Source of the DNA: JAKLDO01 sp035354435
GTDB lineage: Bacteria; UBP6; UBA1177
DNA length: 13,455 bases
Assembly (NCBI GenBank): GCA_035354435.1
Contig: DAOQAY010000073.1
Coordinates: forward strand, 1-13,455
Direction of reading: 5' to 3'
Position 1 is the first letter of the stretch. Each line of letters begins with the position of its first letter. The notes below the pieces were generated by a model. The model was not told where the DNA came from. It made no database searches and worked only from the letters and a program-made list of their open reading frames with translations. A program made the position numbers and the translations under genes. Shown piece by piece: positions 8,874 through 13,455 of the stretch.

Positions 8874-9113
8874 TCACTTCGGCCTTATTTCGTAATATTT
8901 CACCGTTGAAAAATCCTGACCCAGAACCAGAATATCAGTAAATATCTCACTGTTTTCATCCCGAAAACCTCTTCCACCCGGGAAAAATGCAGTTAATCTG
9001 CAAATCGTCTCAACTTTTGCCACCTTTTCAGGATATGGCTCAATCATATCCAGTCTTTTAAAAAGAATGTCGGGAAGAGAGTTTGCTTCCGTTTTTATTC
9101 CATTAGCCAACAT
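8874..9113 (-). pseudogene. Uracil-DNA-glycosylase-like gene, N-terminal fragment
   Basis: The frame encodes 79 residues. Residues 24-50 (IEPYPEKVAKVETICRLTAF then FPGGRGF) and 60-75 (DILVLGQDFSTVKYYE) resemble the N-terminal part of uracil-DNA-glycosylase-superfamily proteins, where the GQD segment matches the first catalytic motif (compare GQDPY in family 1). The chain stops a few residues later, so the rest of the alpha/beta fold and the second active-site motif are missing; intact proteins are roughly 200-250 residues. The 80 or so bases after the stop contain no continuation in the other frames, which points to a 3' deletion rather than one frameshift. Its ATG overlaps the end of the endonuclease gene by 11 bases with no clear ribosome site, implying translational coupling and original membership of the operon. 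A genuine short protein is an alternative. The family assignment comes from motif recall only. Confidence 0.5.
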
Positions 9114-9678
9114 TTTTAGAGAGTTGCTTTCCTGTGTTTGTTATTTTCTTAGGAAGAGGTGTATCTGAAAAACCATCATGCTCAACAGCAAGCAAAATTA
9201 TAGGATAAGACTGTGCCTCTCGCAACTCTTCCTCAACATAGCGTACAGCATAGCTGAAATTTGCGATTCGATCCGTTAAATAATATTCGAACTCATCTGA
9301 AGCAACAACAATAACTCCAACATCAATATTGCTGTCTTGAAGGTTGTTTCTTATGTGCACAATATCTCTTGCCAAAAGGTCGCTCCTGCCAGACACTTGA
9401 ATTTCCACTCCGATTCTGGATATGATAGAGTGATTATAGCGAATCTTTTTTATCCAATCAATGTCACCAGACTTTGACAAAATCCAATCATCATAACTTT
9501 TGAATTTTTCGTCTATAAGTTCTCTTAAACGACCAGCTCCATTTGCTTGCTTCTTTTTTAAAATCAGAATTTCCGTAGAGATAAGCATCTCCTGCAATTC
9601 AAGAAATATGTGTGAGAGCCCTAAGCGGCAAACCTTTTCCCTTGACCCGCCGTAAAATTTCATTTTGCTTATCTTCAT
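9103..9678 (-). CDS. BglII-like type II restriction endonuclease
   Basis: This 191-residue protein lies directly downstream of a DNA methyltransferase and is the likely cutting partner of a type II restriction-modification system. The core IGVEIQVSG (89-97) contains Glu92-x-Gln94, matching the unusual E-x-Q variant of the PD-(D/E)XK active site known in BglII (Glu93/Gln95). It is followed by RDIVHIRNNL (104-113) and DVGVIVVASDEF (119-130), which fit the family's core helix and strand. The upstream acidic residue may be Asp72 or Asp74, but I cannot place it firmly. AVEHDGF and PLPKKITNTGK near the end also look family-like. The start is the ATG at 9678: AAGGAG precedes it by seven bases, and both lie inside the methyltransferase gene, giving an 80-base overlap in another frame. 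Target sequence unknown; BglII relatives cut GATC-centred hexamers. Confidence 0.7.
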   Translation of the reverse strand: MKISKMKFYGGSREKVCRLGLSHIFLELQEMLISTEILILKKKQANGAGRLRELIDEKFKSYDDWILSKSGDIDWIKKIRYNHSIISRIGVEIQVSGRSDLLARDIVHIRNNLQDSNIDVGVIVVASDEFEYYLTDRIANFSYAVRYVEEELREAQSYPIILLAVEHDGFSDTPLPKKITNTGKQLSKNVG

Positions 9679-10516
9679 TAAACAGCTCCTTAAAATTAAA
9701 CCTCGGCTCCATTGAAGCAGAGATTGAATAATTTTCTTCGATACGCTTTTTTATATGTTCCGAGTCATACAGTTCCGTGCCGATCCAGTTTCGACGATGC
9801 TTTTCTGCCACTTGAAATGTAGATCCGCCACCTCCGAAAGGATCAAAAACAATATCTCCTTCTTCAGTTGACATTAGGATAGCTCTTTCAGGTATAATCA
9901 TTTTCAATTCATTTACACCTTGGCGAACTTTAAATTTTTTATGCCGATTTGGTGATGTATCTGTCCAAATATCCGAAAGATTCACTCCTTCCGGGTTCAT
10001 TTTTGATCGATGACCGCCATAATCTTTTATCTCACCACCACAATGTCGGCAAACCTCAATTGGCAAGCGCAGTTTATTAAATACCTTCGGATCTCCTTTA
10101 GTATAATAAAGAAGAGCATAATGTGCTGGATAAAGCTTATTTCCTCTATGAAAAGTGCCCTTCATTGAAATAGCTATCCAATGTCTGAAATTCAACGCTT
10201 CTCCCATCATTGGGGCAAATTGGATAGCCAATTCAGGTGTTGCATAAAGAAAAAATGCGCCACCAGGTTTCAATATTCTAGAACATTCAAGTATCCATTG
10301 TTTACACCAAGCCATATAATCACAATGATTGATATCATCATCATATCCATTTTTGTAATCTTTTCCTATGTTAAACGGGGGATCTGCAAATACAGTATCA
10401 ATAACCTCTGTCTTCATTTTTGCAAGGATGTTCAAGCAATCATCATTATAAAGAACCCCATGCGATGTTTTAAAATAAGGGGCTATCACTGAAACACCTG
10501 CATTATATTTGGACAC
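9599..10516 (-). CDS. Beta-class site-specific DNA methyltransferase
   Basis: This 305-residue enzyme transfers a methyl group from S-adenosylmethionine to an amino group of a DNA base, protecting host DNA from the linked endonuclease. DPPF (45-48) is catalytic motif IV, and FDPFGGGGST (224-233) near the C-terminus is the cofactor-binding motif I. This IV-then-I order defines the beta class (N6_N4_Mtase). DPPF favours N6-adenine, though N4-cytosine cannot be excluded. Between them lie LKPGG (82-86), a CRHCGG zinc-knuckle-like segment (156-161) and the probable target-recognition region. The start is a GTG at 10516: AGGAG lies seven bases upstream, and the overlapping ATG in 'ATGTG' opens a different short frame. 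It is first in the restriction-modification operon. Expressing the methyltransferase before the endonuclease is usual for protecting a new host. Confidence 0.9.
   Translation of the reverse strand: MSKYNAGVSVIAPYFKTSHGVLYNDDCLNILAKMKTEVIDTVFADPPFNIGKDYKNGYDDDINHCDYMAWCKQWILECSRILKPGGAFFLYATPELAIQFAPMMGEALNFRHWIAISMKGTFHRGNKLYPAHYALLYYTKGDPKVFNKLRLPIEVCRHCGGEIKDYGGHRSKMNPEGVNLSDIWTDTSPNRHKKFKVRQGVNELKMIIPERAILMSTEEGDIVFDPFGGGGSTFQVAEKHRRNWIGTELYDSEHIKKRIEENYSISASMEPRFNFKELFNEDKQNEILRRVKGKGLPLRALTHIS
9686..9691 (-). promoter_or_regulatory. Internal ribosome site for the endonuclease
   Basis: AAGGAG (minus strand) lies within the methyltransferase coding region, seven bases ahead of the endonuclease ATG at 9678. 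It is the strongest ribosome site in this operon and sets the long overlap between the two genes. Confidence 0.6.
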
Positions 10517-10647
10517 ATTTTTTCTCCTAAATATTCATTCATACCGTTATTTATTTCAAGTCTGAATGATCTTCTTTTACCATACAGTAACTCCATATTT
10601 TTTTCAAATAATTTCGAGTTACAAAACAGACAGCGACTATATCTCAA
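10486..10647 (-). CDS. Possible 53-residue Cys-containing leader ORF
   Basis: A short frame opens with a TTG at 10647 directly after an in-frame TGA and runs 53 codons, overlapping the methyltransferase start by 31 bases. It reads CLFC at residues 6-9, a basic segment KRRSFRLEI (24-32), and GEKMCP (41-46). The CxxC and later Cys resemble half of a zinc ribbon, but the second CxxC is incomplete. No good ribosome site precedes the TTG, and a plausible promoter would start transcription downstream of it, leaving an internal ATG at 10596 (36 residues). It could be a small regulator of the restriction-modification operon, a leader peptide, or chance. I do not recognise a family. Confidence 0.2.
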   Translation of the reverse strand: MRYSRCLFCNSKLFEKNMELLYGKRRSFRLEINNGMNEYLGEKMCPNIMQVFQ

Positions 10648-10666
10648 TCACCATAAAAATTGACAA
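10636..10666 (-). promoter_or_regulatory. Possible promoter of the restriction-modification operon
   Basis: On the minus strand TTGTCA (10666-10661) is followed by GATATA at 17 bases (10643-10638) or the better TATAGT at 19 bases (10641-10636). It is the best promoter candidate between the methyltransferase and the divergent acetyltransferase gene, and its -35 overlaps that of the opposite promoter. Confidence 0.35.
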
Positions 10667-10688
10667 CTTGCCGATGCGGGACTACTTT
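10660..10688 (+). promoter_or_regulatory. Sigma70-like promoter for the acetyltransferase gene
   Basis: A perfect TTGACA (10660-10665) lies 17 bases before TACTTT (10683-10688). Transcription would start near 10695, about 28 bases ahead of the ATG, with AGGAG (10711-10715) in the leader. The -10 is a weak match. Confidence 0.45.
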
Positions 10689-10722
10689 CCGGTGAATGAA
10701 CTGAAATTTCAGGAGTTTTAAA

Positions 10723-11166
10723 ATGAGTTATTTCAAGAAGCTGGTTGGTGAAAAGTGTTATCTGTCGCCGATTCGGATGGAAGATGCTGAGGTTTATGCG
10801 AAGTGGTTCAACGATATGGAGATGGTGCTTTATGTTGCGCCTCATCCTGCGGTGATTTCGCTTGAAAAGGAAAAGGAGTTCATTGATAATCAGCTCAAAT
10901 CGGGTGCTCCGATATTCGGGATNNNNNNNNNNNNNNNNNNNNNNNNNNNNNNNNNNNNNNNNNNNNNNNNNNNNNNNNNNNNNNNNNNNNNNNNNNNNNN
11001 NNNNNNNNNNNNNNNNNNNNNNTATAAAAAGATCGGTTTCAAGGAGATCGGTATCAGAAGAGAAGACCGGCAAATCGCAAAACACAGATACAATACAATT
11101 TTCATGGATATCCTTTCTTCCGAGTTTGAATCACCTTATATTAAAGGTATTGCTGACAAGCTTTAG
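10723..11166 (+). CDS. GNAT acetyltransferase (RimJ/RimL-like), interrupted by gap
   Basis: The ends of a GNAT-family N-acetyltransferase flank an unsequenced block. The first 66 residues (LVGEKCYLSPIRMEDAEVYA, then the KWFND segment) match the N-terminal strand and helix of RimJ/RimL-type enzymes, which transfer an acetyl group from acetyl-CoA to an amine. After the gap, YKKIGFKEIGIRRE and FMDILSSEFESP match the usual C-terminal end. The acetyl-CoA-binding motif (RxxGxG/A) would fall in the missing part. With 100 N the frame is kept and the protein is 147 residues, but relatives are about 175-185, so the real gap is probably larger. The substrate cannot be told. The start is the ATG at 10723, with AGGAG seven bases upstream and its own promoter. 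Confidence 0.8.
   Translation: MSYFKKLVGEKCYLSPIRMEDAEVYAKWFNDMEMVLYVAPHPAVISLEKEKEFIDNQLKSGAPIFGXXXXXXXXXXXXXXXXXXXXXXXXXXXXXXXXXXYKKIGFKEIGIRREDRQIAKHRYNTIFMDILSSEFESPYIKGIADKL
10923..11022. other. Assembly gap of 100 N
   Basis: A run of exactly 100 N, the usual placeholder for a scaffold gap of unknown size, lies inside the acetyltransferase gene. About 65-70 residues (roughly 200 bases) seem to be missing when judged against the family's usual layout. Confidence 0.95.
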
Positions 11167-11209
11167 ACTTTTCCGGTCAATTCTGCCTAATGGACATTTT
11201 TAGCTTTTG

Positions 11210-11238
11210 TTGACTTTTATAGTAGATATAAGTATTGT
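11210..11238 (+). promoter_or_regulatory. Sigma70-like promoter for the DUF2087 regulator operon
   Basis: TTGACT (11210-11215) and TATTGT (11233-11238) are 17 bases apart. Transcription would start near 11245, giving a leader of about 32 bases. The TTG at 11235 that opens a longer frame lies inside this -10 box, which argues for the ATG at 11277 as the start. Confidence 0.45.
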
Positions 11239-11239
11239 C

Positions 11240-11260
11240 CGTCTGGTTTATTAATAGACG
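11240..11260. promoter_or_regulatory. Inverted repeat at the regulator's transcription start
   Basis: CGTCT (11240-11244) and AGACG (11256-11260) form a perfect inverted repeat spanning the predicted transcription start. It could be an operator, perhaps for self-regulation, but the arms are only five bases. Confidence 0.25.
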
Positions 11261-11276
11261 ATTCAGGAATTTGACC

Positions 11277-12056
11277 ATGAAAACTGTAAAAGACCTTTTC
11301 TGGGAATCTTCGCTTGAAGAGATGAAAAAAGGATATAAAGAAGAATCAAACGGTGAAGGGTTTGTCTGCATTTTCTGCGGGAAACGGTTTGAAAAAGGAA
11401 TCGTATATCCCGAAAACAGCATTTATTATGAAGCGCAAAAAGCAATTTCACGCCATATAACTTCAAATCACGGGTCAGTTCTTGCATCACTTCTTACGAT
11501 GGACAAAAAATATACCGGAATAACCGAGCTTCAGAAAAAGCTTATCGAGCTTATCAGTCAGGGTTCCAGCGATATTGCAATATTGAAAGAAGCCGGCGGA
11601 AAGAGCACATCAACTATCAGAAATCACCGGTTTTCACTTCGGGAAAGGGAAAAGCAGGCAAAAATATTCCTTGCAATAATGGAACTTATGAACGAAACAA
11701 AAAACACATTTCCGGCAGTTGTTCCGGTTTCGACTTCAGCGAAAATGGTTGACAGCAGATTCGATATCACCGAAGAAGAAAGCGCAAAATGTCTGAAGAT
11801 CTATTTCAAGGAAGGTGTTGACGGTCCACTGAGTGAATTCCCTTCGCAGGAAAAGAAAAAGATCATAGTTCTACGGCAGATAATTACACGGTTCGAAGTC
11901 AGCAGAATTTATTCGGAAGCTGAAGTAAATCTGGTACTTATGAAAGTCTGGGACGATTATGTCACGATCAGGAGATATCTGATCGAATACGGTTTTATGA
12001 AAAGGACCGCTGACGGCAGTAAATACAAAGTTAAGACCTATCAGGAGAAAAAATAA
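11277..12056 (+). CDS. Zinc-finger/HTH/DUF2087 transcriptional regulator
   Basis: This 259-residue protein is a probable cytoplasmic DNA-binding regulator. Domains in order: a C2H2-like zinc site (Cys31, Cys34, His60, His65); a LuxR-like helix-turn-helix (about 80-130), where LISQGSSDIAILKEAGGKST then IRNHRFSLREREKQA keeps the GxSxxxIA...S.ST(I/V)RNH pattern; and a C-terminal DUF2087 domain (about 187-251) with FPSQEKKKIIVLRQI, RFE, Y-SEAEVN, RRYLIEYGFMKR and DGSKY. The ATG at 11277 is chosen because AGGAA precedes it by seven bases and the further-upstream TTG lies within the promoter. The gene abuts the GIY-YIG gene with no spacing, so the pair is an operon; the same pairing is known from Firmicutes-type genomes as I recall it. 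Ligand and targets are unknown. Confidence 0.85.
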   Translation: MKTVKDLFWESSLEEMKKGYKEESNGEGFVCIFCGKRFEKGIVYPENSIYYEAQKAISRHITSNHGSVLASLLTMDKKYTGITELQKKLIELISQGSSDIAILKEAGGKSTSTIRNHRFSLREREKQAKIFLAIMELMNETKNTFPAVVPVSTSAKMVDSRFDITEEESAKCLKIYFKEGVDGPLSEFPSQEKKKIIVLRQIITRFEVSRIYSEAEVNLVLMKVWDDYVTIRRYLIEYGFMKRTADGSKYKVKTYQEKK

Positions 12057-12419
12057 ATGGATAAAAAAGAACTCAAAAGAGAATATAAGGAAGCAAAACA
12101 GAAAAACGGCGTGTTTCAGATAAGAAATACTGTCAATGGAAAGGTTTATGTCGCAGCTGCTATGAATATTGAAGCGTCATTCAACAGTTGCAGATTCCAG
12201 CTTAAACACGGCTCCACCTTTTTCACAAAAACACTGATCGATGACTGGAAAAAGTACGGAGAGGACAAATTTGTGTTTGAAATACTGGAGGAACTCAAAT
12301 ATCCCGAAGATGGATTCTTTGACGAACGGTTTGAACTGAAAAAACTCGAAAAGAAGTGGCTTGAGGCGCTCCAGCCTTATGATGATTCAGGTTACAACAG
12401 AAAAAAGATCGAACGATGA
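12057..12419 (+). CDS. GIY-YIG nuclease-like protein, signature degenerate
   Basis: This 120-residue protein belongs to the small GIY-YIG-like family that accompanies DUF2087 regulators. GVFQIRN (18-24) stands for the GIY segment and VYVAA (30-34) for the YIG segment, followed by FQLKHG (47-52), W64-KKYGED and FVFEIL (72-77), where Glu75 is in the place of the metal-binding glutamate. The family glycine of YIG is Ala33, and the usual N-R-H that supplies the catalytic arginine reads N-S-C here, with an arginine one place later. Cutting activity may therefore be lost or altered. It starts immediately after the regulator's stop codon, with AGGAG (12043-12047) inside the regulator gene, so the two are probably translationally coupled. 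It converges on the barrel gene with a seven-base gap. Confidence 0.78.
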   Translation: MDKKELKREYKEAKQKNGVFQIRNTVNGKVYVAAAMNIEASFNSCRFQLKHGSTFFTKTLIDDWKKYGEDKFVFEILEELKYPEDGFFDERFELKKLEKKWLEALQPYDDSGYNRKKIER

Positions 12420-12426
12420 GTGTCCG

Positions 12427-13050
12427 TTAGAATTTATATGCCGCACCGAAAAGTGCATAGAAAGTGCCGTTGTATAATTCGGCATTTTCCGCCGCCTCAA
12501 GAACACCGAGATCGAATCTCAGATCAGCTGTAATGAAAATGTGATCCGTGATCTTTATAAAAGCTTCAGTTCCAAAAAGAATCCCCAGATCGAAAACTTC
12601 GTAATCTTCAGGGTATGATTCTTCAATCGTTGCTCCTAAAAATTCTCCTTTGGCTTTTGCACTCATAAGCAAAGAAATGTTAAATCCGAAATATGGCTGA
12701 ATGGTCACGATGGAAACCGGGAAAAAGCCTTTTGCCATAATGGGAATTGAAAAATAATGCAGAAATTGTCTTTGGTCAGCTCCGGCTACATCTACCGAAA
12801 AACCTTTCAATTCGTAGTTAATTTCCGCCTGGATGCCCACAAATTTGATGATCCGGTAAGTTCCGAAAACCCCGAGAGACATTCCTGCCGCAGGATCAAG
12901 CTCGTCTGCATCATCACCATAAACAAAAGCGGCACCCGGACCGATCTTAGCACCGGCATAGAATTCACCTTTTGTTGAACCTTCTGCAAACAAATTTCCC
13001 GAAAAAAGAAAAACTGCAATAAAAACAATAACAACCGCTCTTAATTTCAT
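12427..13050 (-). CDS. Outer-membrane beta-barrel protein (8-strand type)
   Basis: This 207-residue protein has a Sec signal (residues 1-22, MKLRAVVIVFIAVFLFSG then NLFA, cleavage probably before Glu23). The mature part alternates polar and hydrophobic residues in amphipathic strands: GEFYAGAKIGPGAAF at the start, GVFGTYRI, VGIQAEINYEL, HYFSIPIMAKGFF, IQPYFGFNISLL, FDLGILFGTEAFIKI, IFITADLRFDLG, and FYALFGAAYKF at the end. This fits the small outer-membrane barrel domain (OMP_b-brl), and the C-terminal Phe is the usual barrel-assembly signal. The start is the ATG at 13050: GGAGA lies nine bases upstream, and the TTG at 13116 is the -35 box of the promoter. Ligand or channel activity unknown; barrels of this size often act as structural or small-molecule-binding proteins. 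Confidence 0.85.
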   Translation of the reverse strand: MKLRAVVIVFIAVFLFSGNLFAEGSTKGEFYAGAKIGPGAAFVYGDDADELDPAAGMSLGVFGTYRIIKFVGIQAEINYELKGFSVDVAGADQRQFLHYFSIPIMAKGFFPVSIVTIQPYFGFNISLLMSAKAKGEFLGATIEESYPEDYEVFDLGILFGTEAFIKITDHIFITADLRFDLGVLEAAENAELYNGTFYALFGAAYKF

Positions 13051-13087
13051 GATCTGATTCTCCATTGATATAAAAAATTTCTGAAAC

Positions 13088-13116
13088 AGATTACGATTTT
13101 TCAAGGTTTTTGTCAA
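13088..13116 (-). promoter_or_regulatory. Sigma70-like promoter for the barrel gene
   Basis: A perfect TTGACA (13116-13111) lies 17 bases ahead of TAATCT (13093-13088) on the minus strand. Transcription would start near 13081, about 31 bases before the ATG. This is one of the best promoter matches in the window. Confidence 0.55.
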
Positions 13117-13133
13117 ACAGGCTAATTATACCG

Positions 13134-13455
13134 TCAGAATATTAAAATTGAACAACCGTCAGACTTGCCGGATTCACTGGTTTCCTTAACATCCTCATCA
13201 TTAGTTTTGTCAACATCACTTGGCTGGTCGATATCAATCGCCTGTTCATCATCTTTTGTTTCAACTGGTTCGGTATCATCAGAATCAATCTGCGAATCAG
13301 GAATATCATCATCATTTATAATATCTTCATCAAATATTTCCACGGTATCAGAATCTGGCTGAATTATTTCATCATCATTACCATAGTCGTCAGATTCTGA
13401 ACCGTAATTATATTCCATCATTTGCATTTGCTGAAATTCTTCAGATGTAATGTCT
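13134..13455 (-). CDS. Asp-rich protein C-terminus with GCS tail, 5'-partial
   Basis: The frame is open through the right edge, so the N-terminal part is missing and the ATG at 13427 is probably internal. About 107 residues are visible. They are dominated by Asp, Glu, Ser, Asn and Thr, like the spacers of the lipoproteins on the left, but here the spacer lies at the C-terminus. The chain ends in SDGCSILIF. A Gly-Cys-Ser after an acidic spacer near the C-terminus recalls sorting tags such as MYXO-CTERM, but the hydrophobic helix and basic end that such tags need are absent. Function unknown; export is inferred only from composition. The stop lies 17 bases from the -35 of the barrel promoter on the same strand. 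Confidence 0.6.
   Translation of the reverse strand, partial: DITSEEFQQMQMMEYNYGSESDDYGNDDEIIQPDSDTVEIFDEDIINDDDIPDSQIDSDDTEPVETKDDEQAIDIDQPSDVDKTNDEDVKETSESGKSDGCSILIF

Noticed and set aside
10181..10492. 103-codon + strand frame opposite the methyltransferase
   Set aside because: The methyltransferase frame holds all conserved motifs there; the antisense translation shows none.
12420..12426. Terminator between the GIY-YIG and barrel genes
   Set aside because: Only four-base stems (AACG/CGTT) are visible around the junction, so support is too weak.
13051..13116. Longer barrel protein starting at TTG 13116
   Set aside because: That TTG belongs to a TTGACA -35 box, and the extension would place 22 residues ahead of a standard signal peptide that has its own ribosome site.
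13165..13362. 65-codon Ser-rich frame on the + strand
   Set aside because: It is the reverse complement of the Asp-rich spacer of the right-edge gene; GAT/GAC codons read as ATC/GTC on the other strand.

Overview
The window is an AT-rich scaffold piece from a Gram-negative bacterium. It encodes several exported lipoproteins with long Asp/Ser-rich spacers behind the lipid-anchored cysteine, Cys-rich repeats of the DUF4215 (myxobacterial Cys-rich) type, and a small outer-membrane beta-barrel protein. This combination suggests a myxobacteria-like or other deltaproteobacterial lineage; that assignment is inference. A 100-N block (10923-11022) shows that the sequence is a scaffold with an unresolved gap.

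Region 1 (1-8059) is a surface-protein cluster. Two related '(E)LWxTDGTxxGT'-type proteins lie in tandem on the + strand: the first lacks its 5' end in this window, the second is a 1012-residue lipoprotein. Next comes a convergent lipoprotein with receptor-L/leucine-rich-like repeats (- strand), then a divergent 739-residue lipoprotein with DUF4215 repeats and a HEFQH zinc-metalloprotease domain (+). All look exported, and the three with visible N-termini are lipid-anchored and share Asp-rich spacers.

Region 2 (8069-10722, - strand) starts with a DUF1003 membrane protein. Transcribed towards it from about 10.6 kb is a type II restriction-modification operon: a beta-class DNA methyltransferase, a BglII-like restriction endonuclease whose start lies inside the methyltransferase gene, and the first 79 codons of a uracil-DNA-glycosylase-like gene that is cut short just before the DUF1003 promoter. 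A possible very short Cys-containing reading frame precedes the methyltransferase.

Region 3 (10723-13455) contains a GNAT acetyltransferase interrupted by the assembly gap; an abutting pair made of a zinc-finger/HTH/DUF2087 regulator and a degenerate GIY-YIG protein; a convergent outer-membrane beta-barrel gene; and the C-terminal part of another Asp-rich protein that runs off the right edge. Credible sigma70-like promoters with 17-bp spacers can be read upstream of the LRR-like lipoprotein, DUF1003, GNAT, regulator and barrel genes. Two of them explain apparent upstream TTG starts as promoter boxes.

The most notable items are the restriction-modification operon with its coupled, truncated glycosylase-like third gene, the regulator/GIY-YIG pair whose nuclease signature looks eroded, and the tandem duplication in the surface-protein cluster. 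No tRNA, rRNA, CRISPR array or insertion sequence was recognised.
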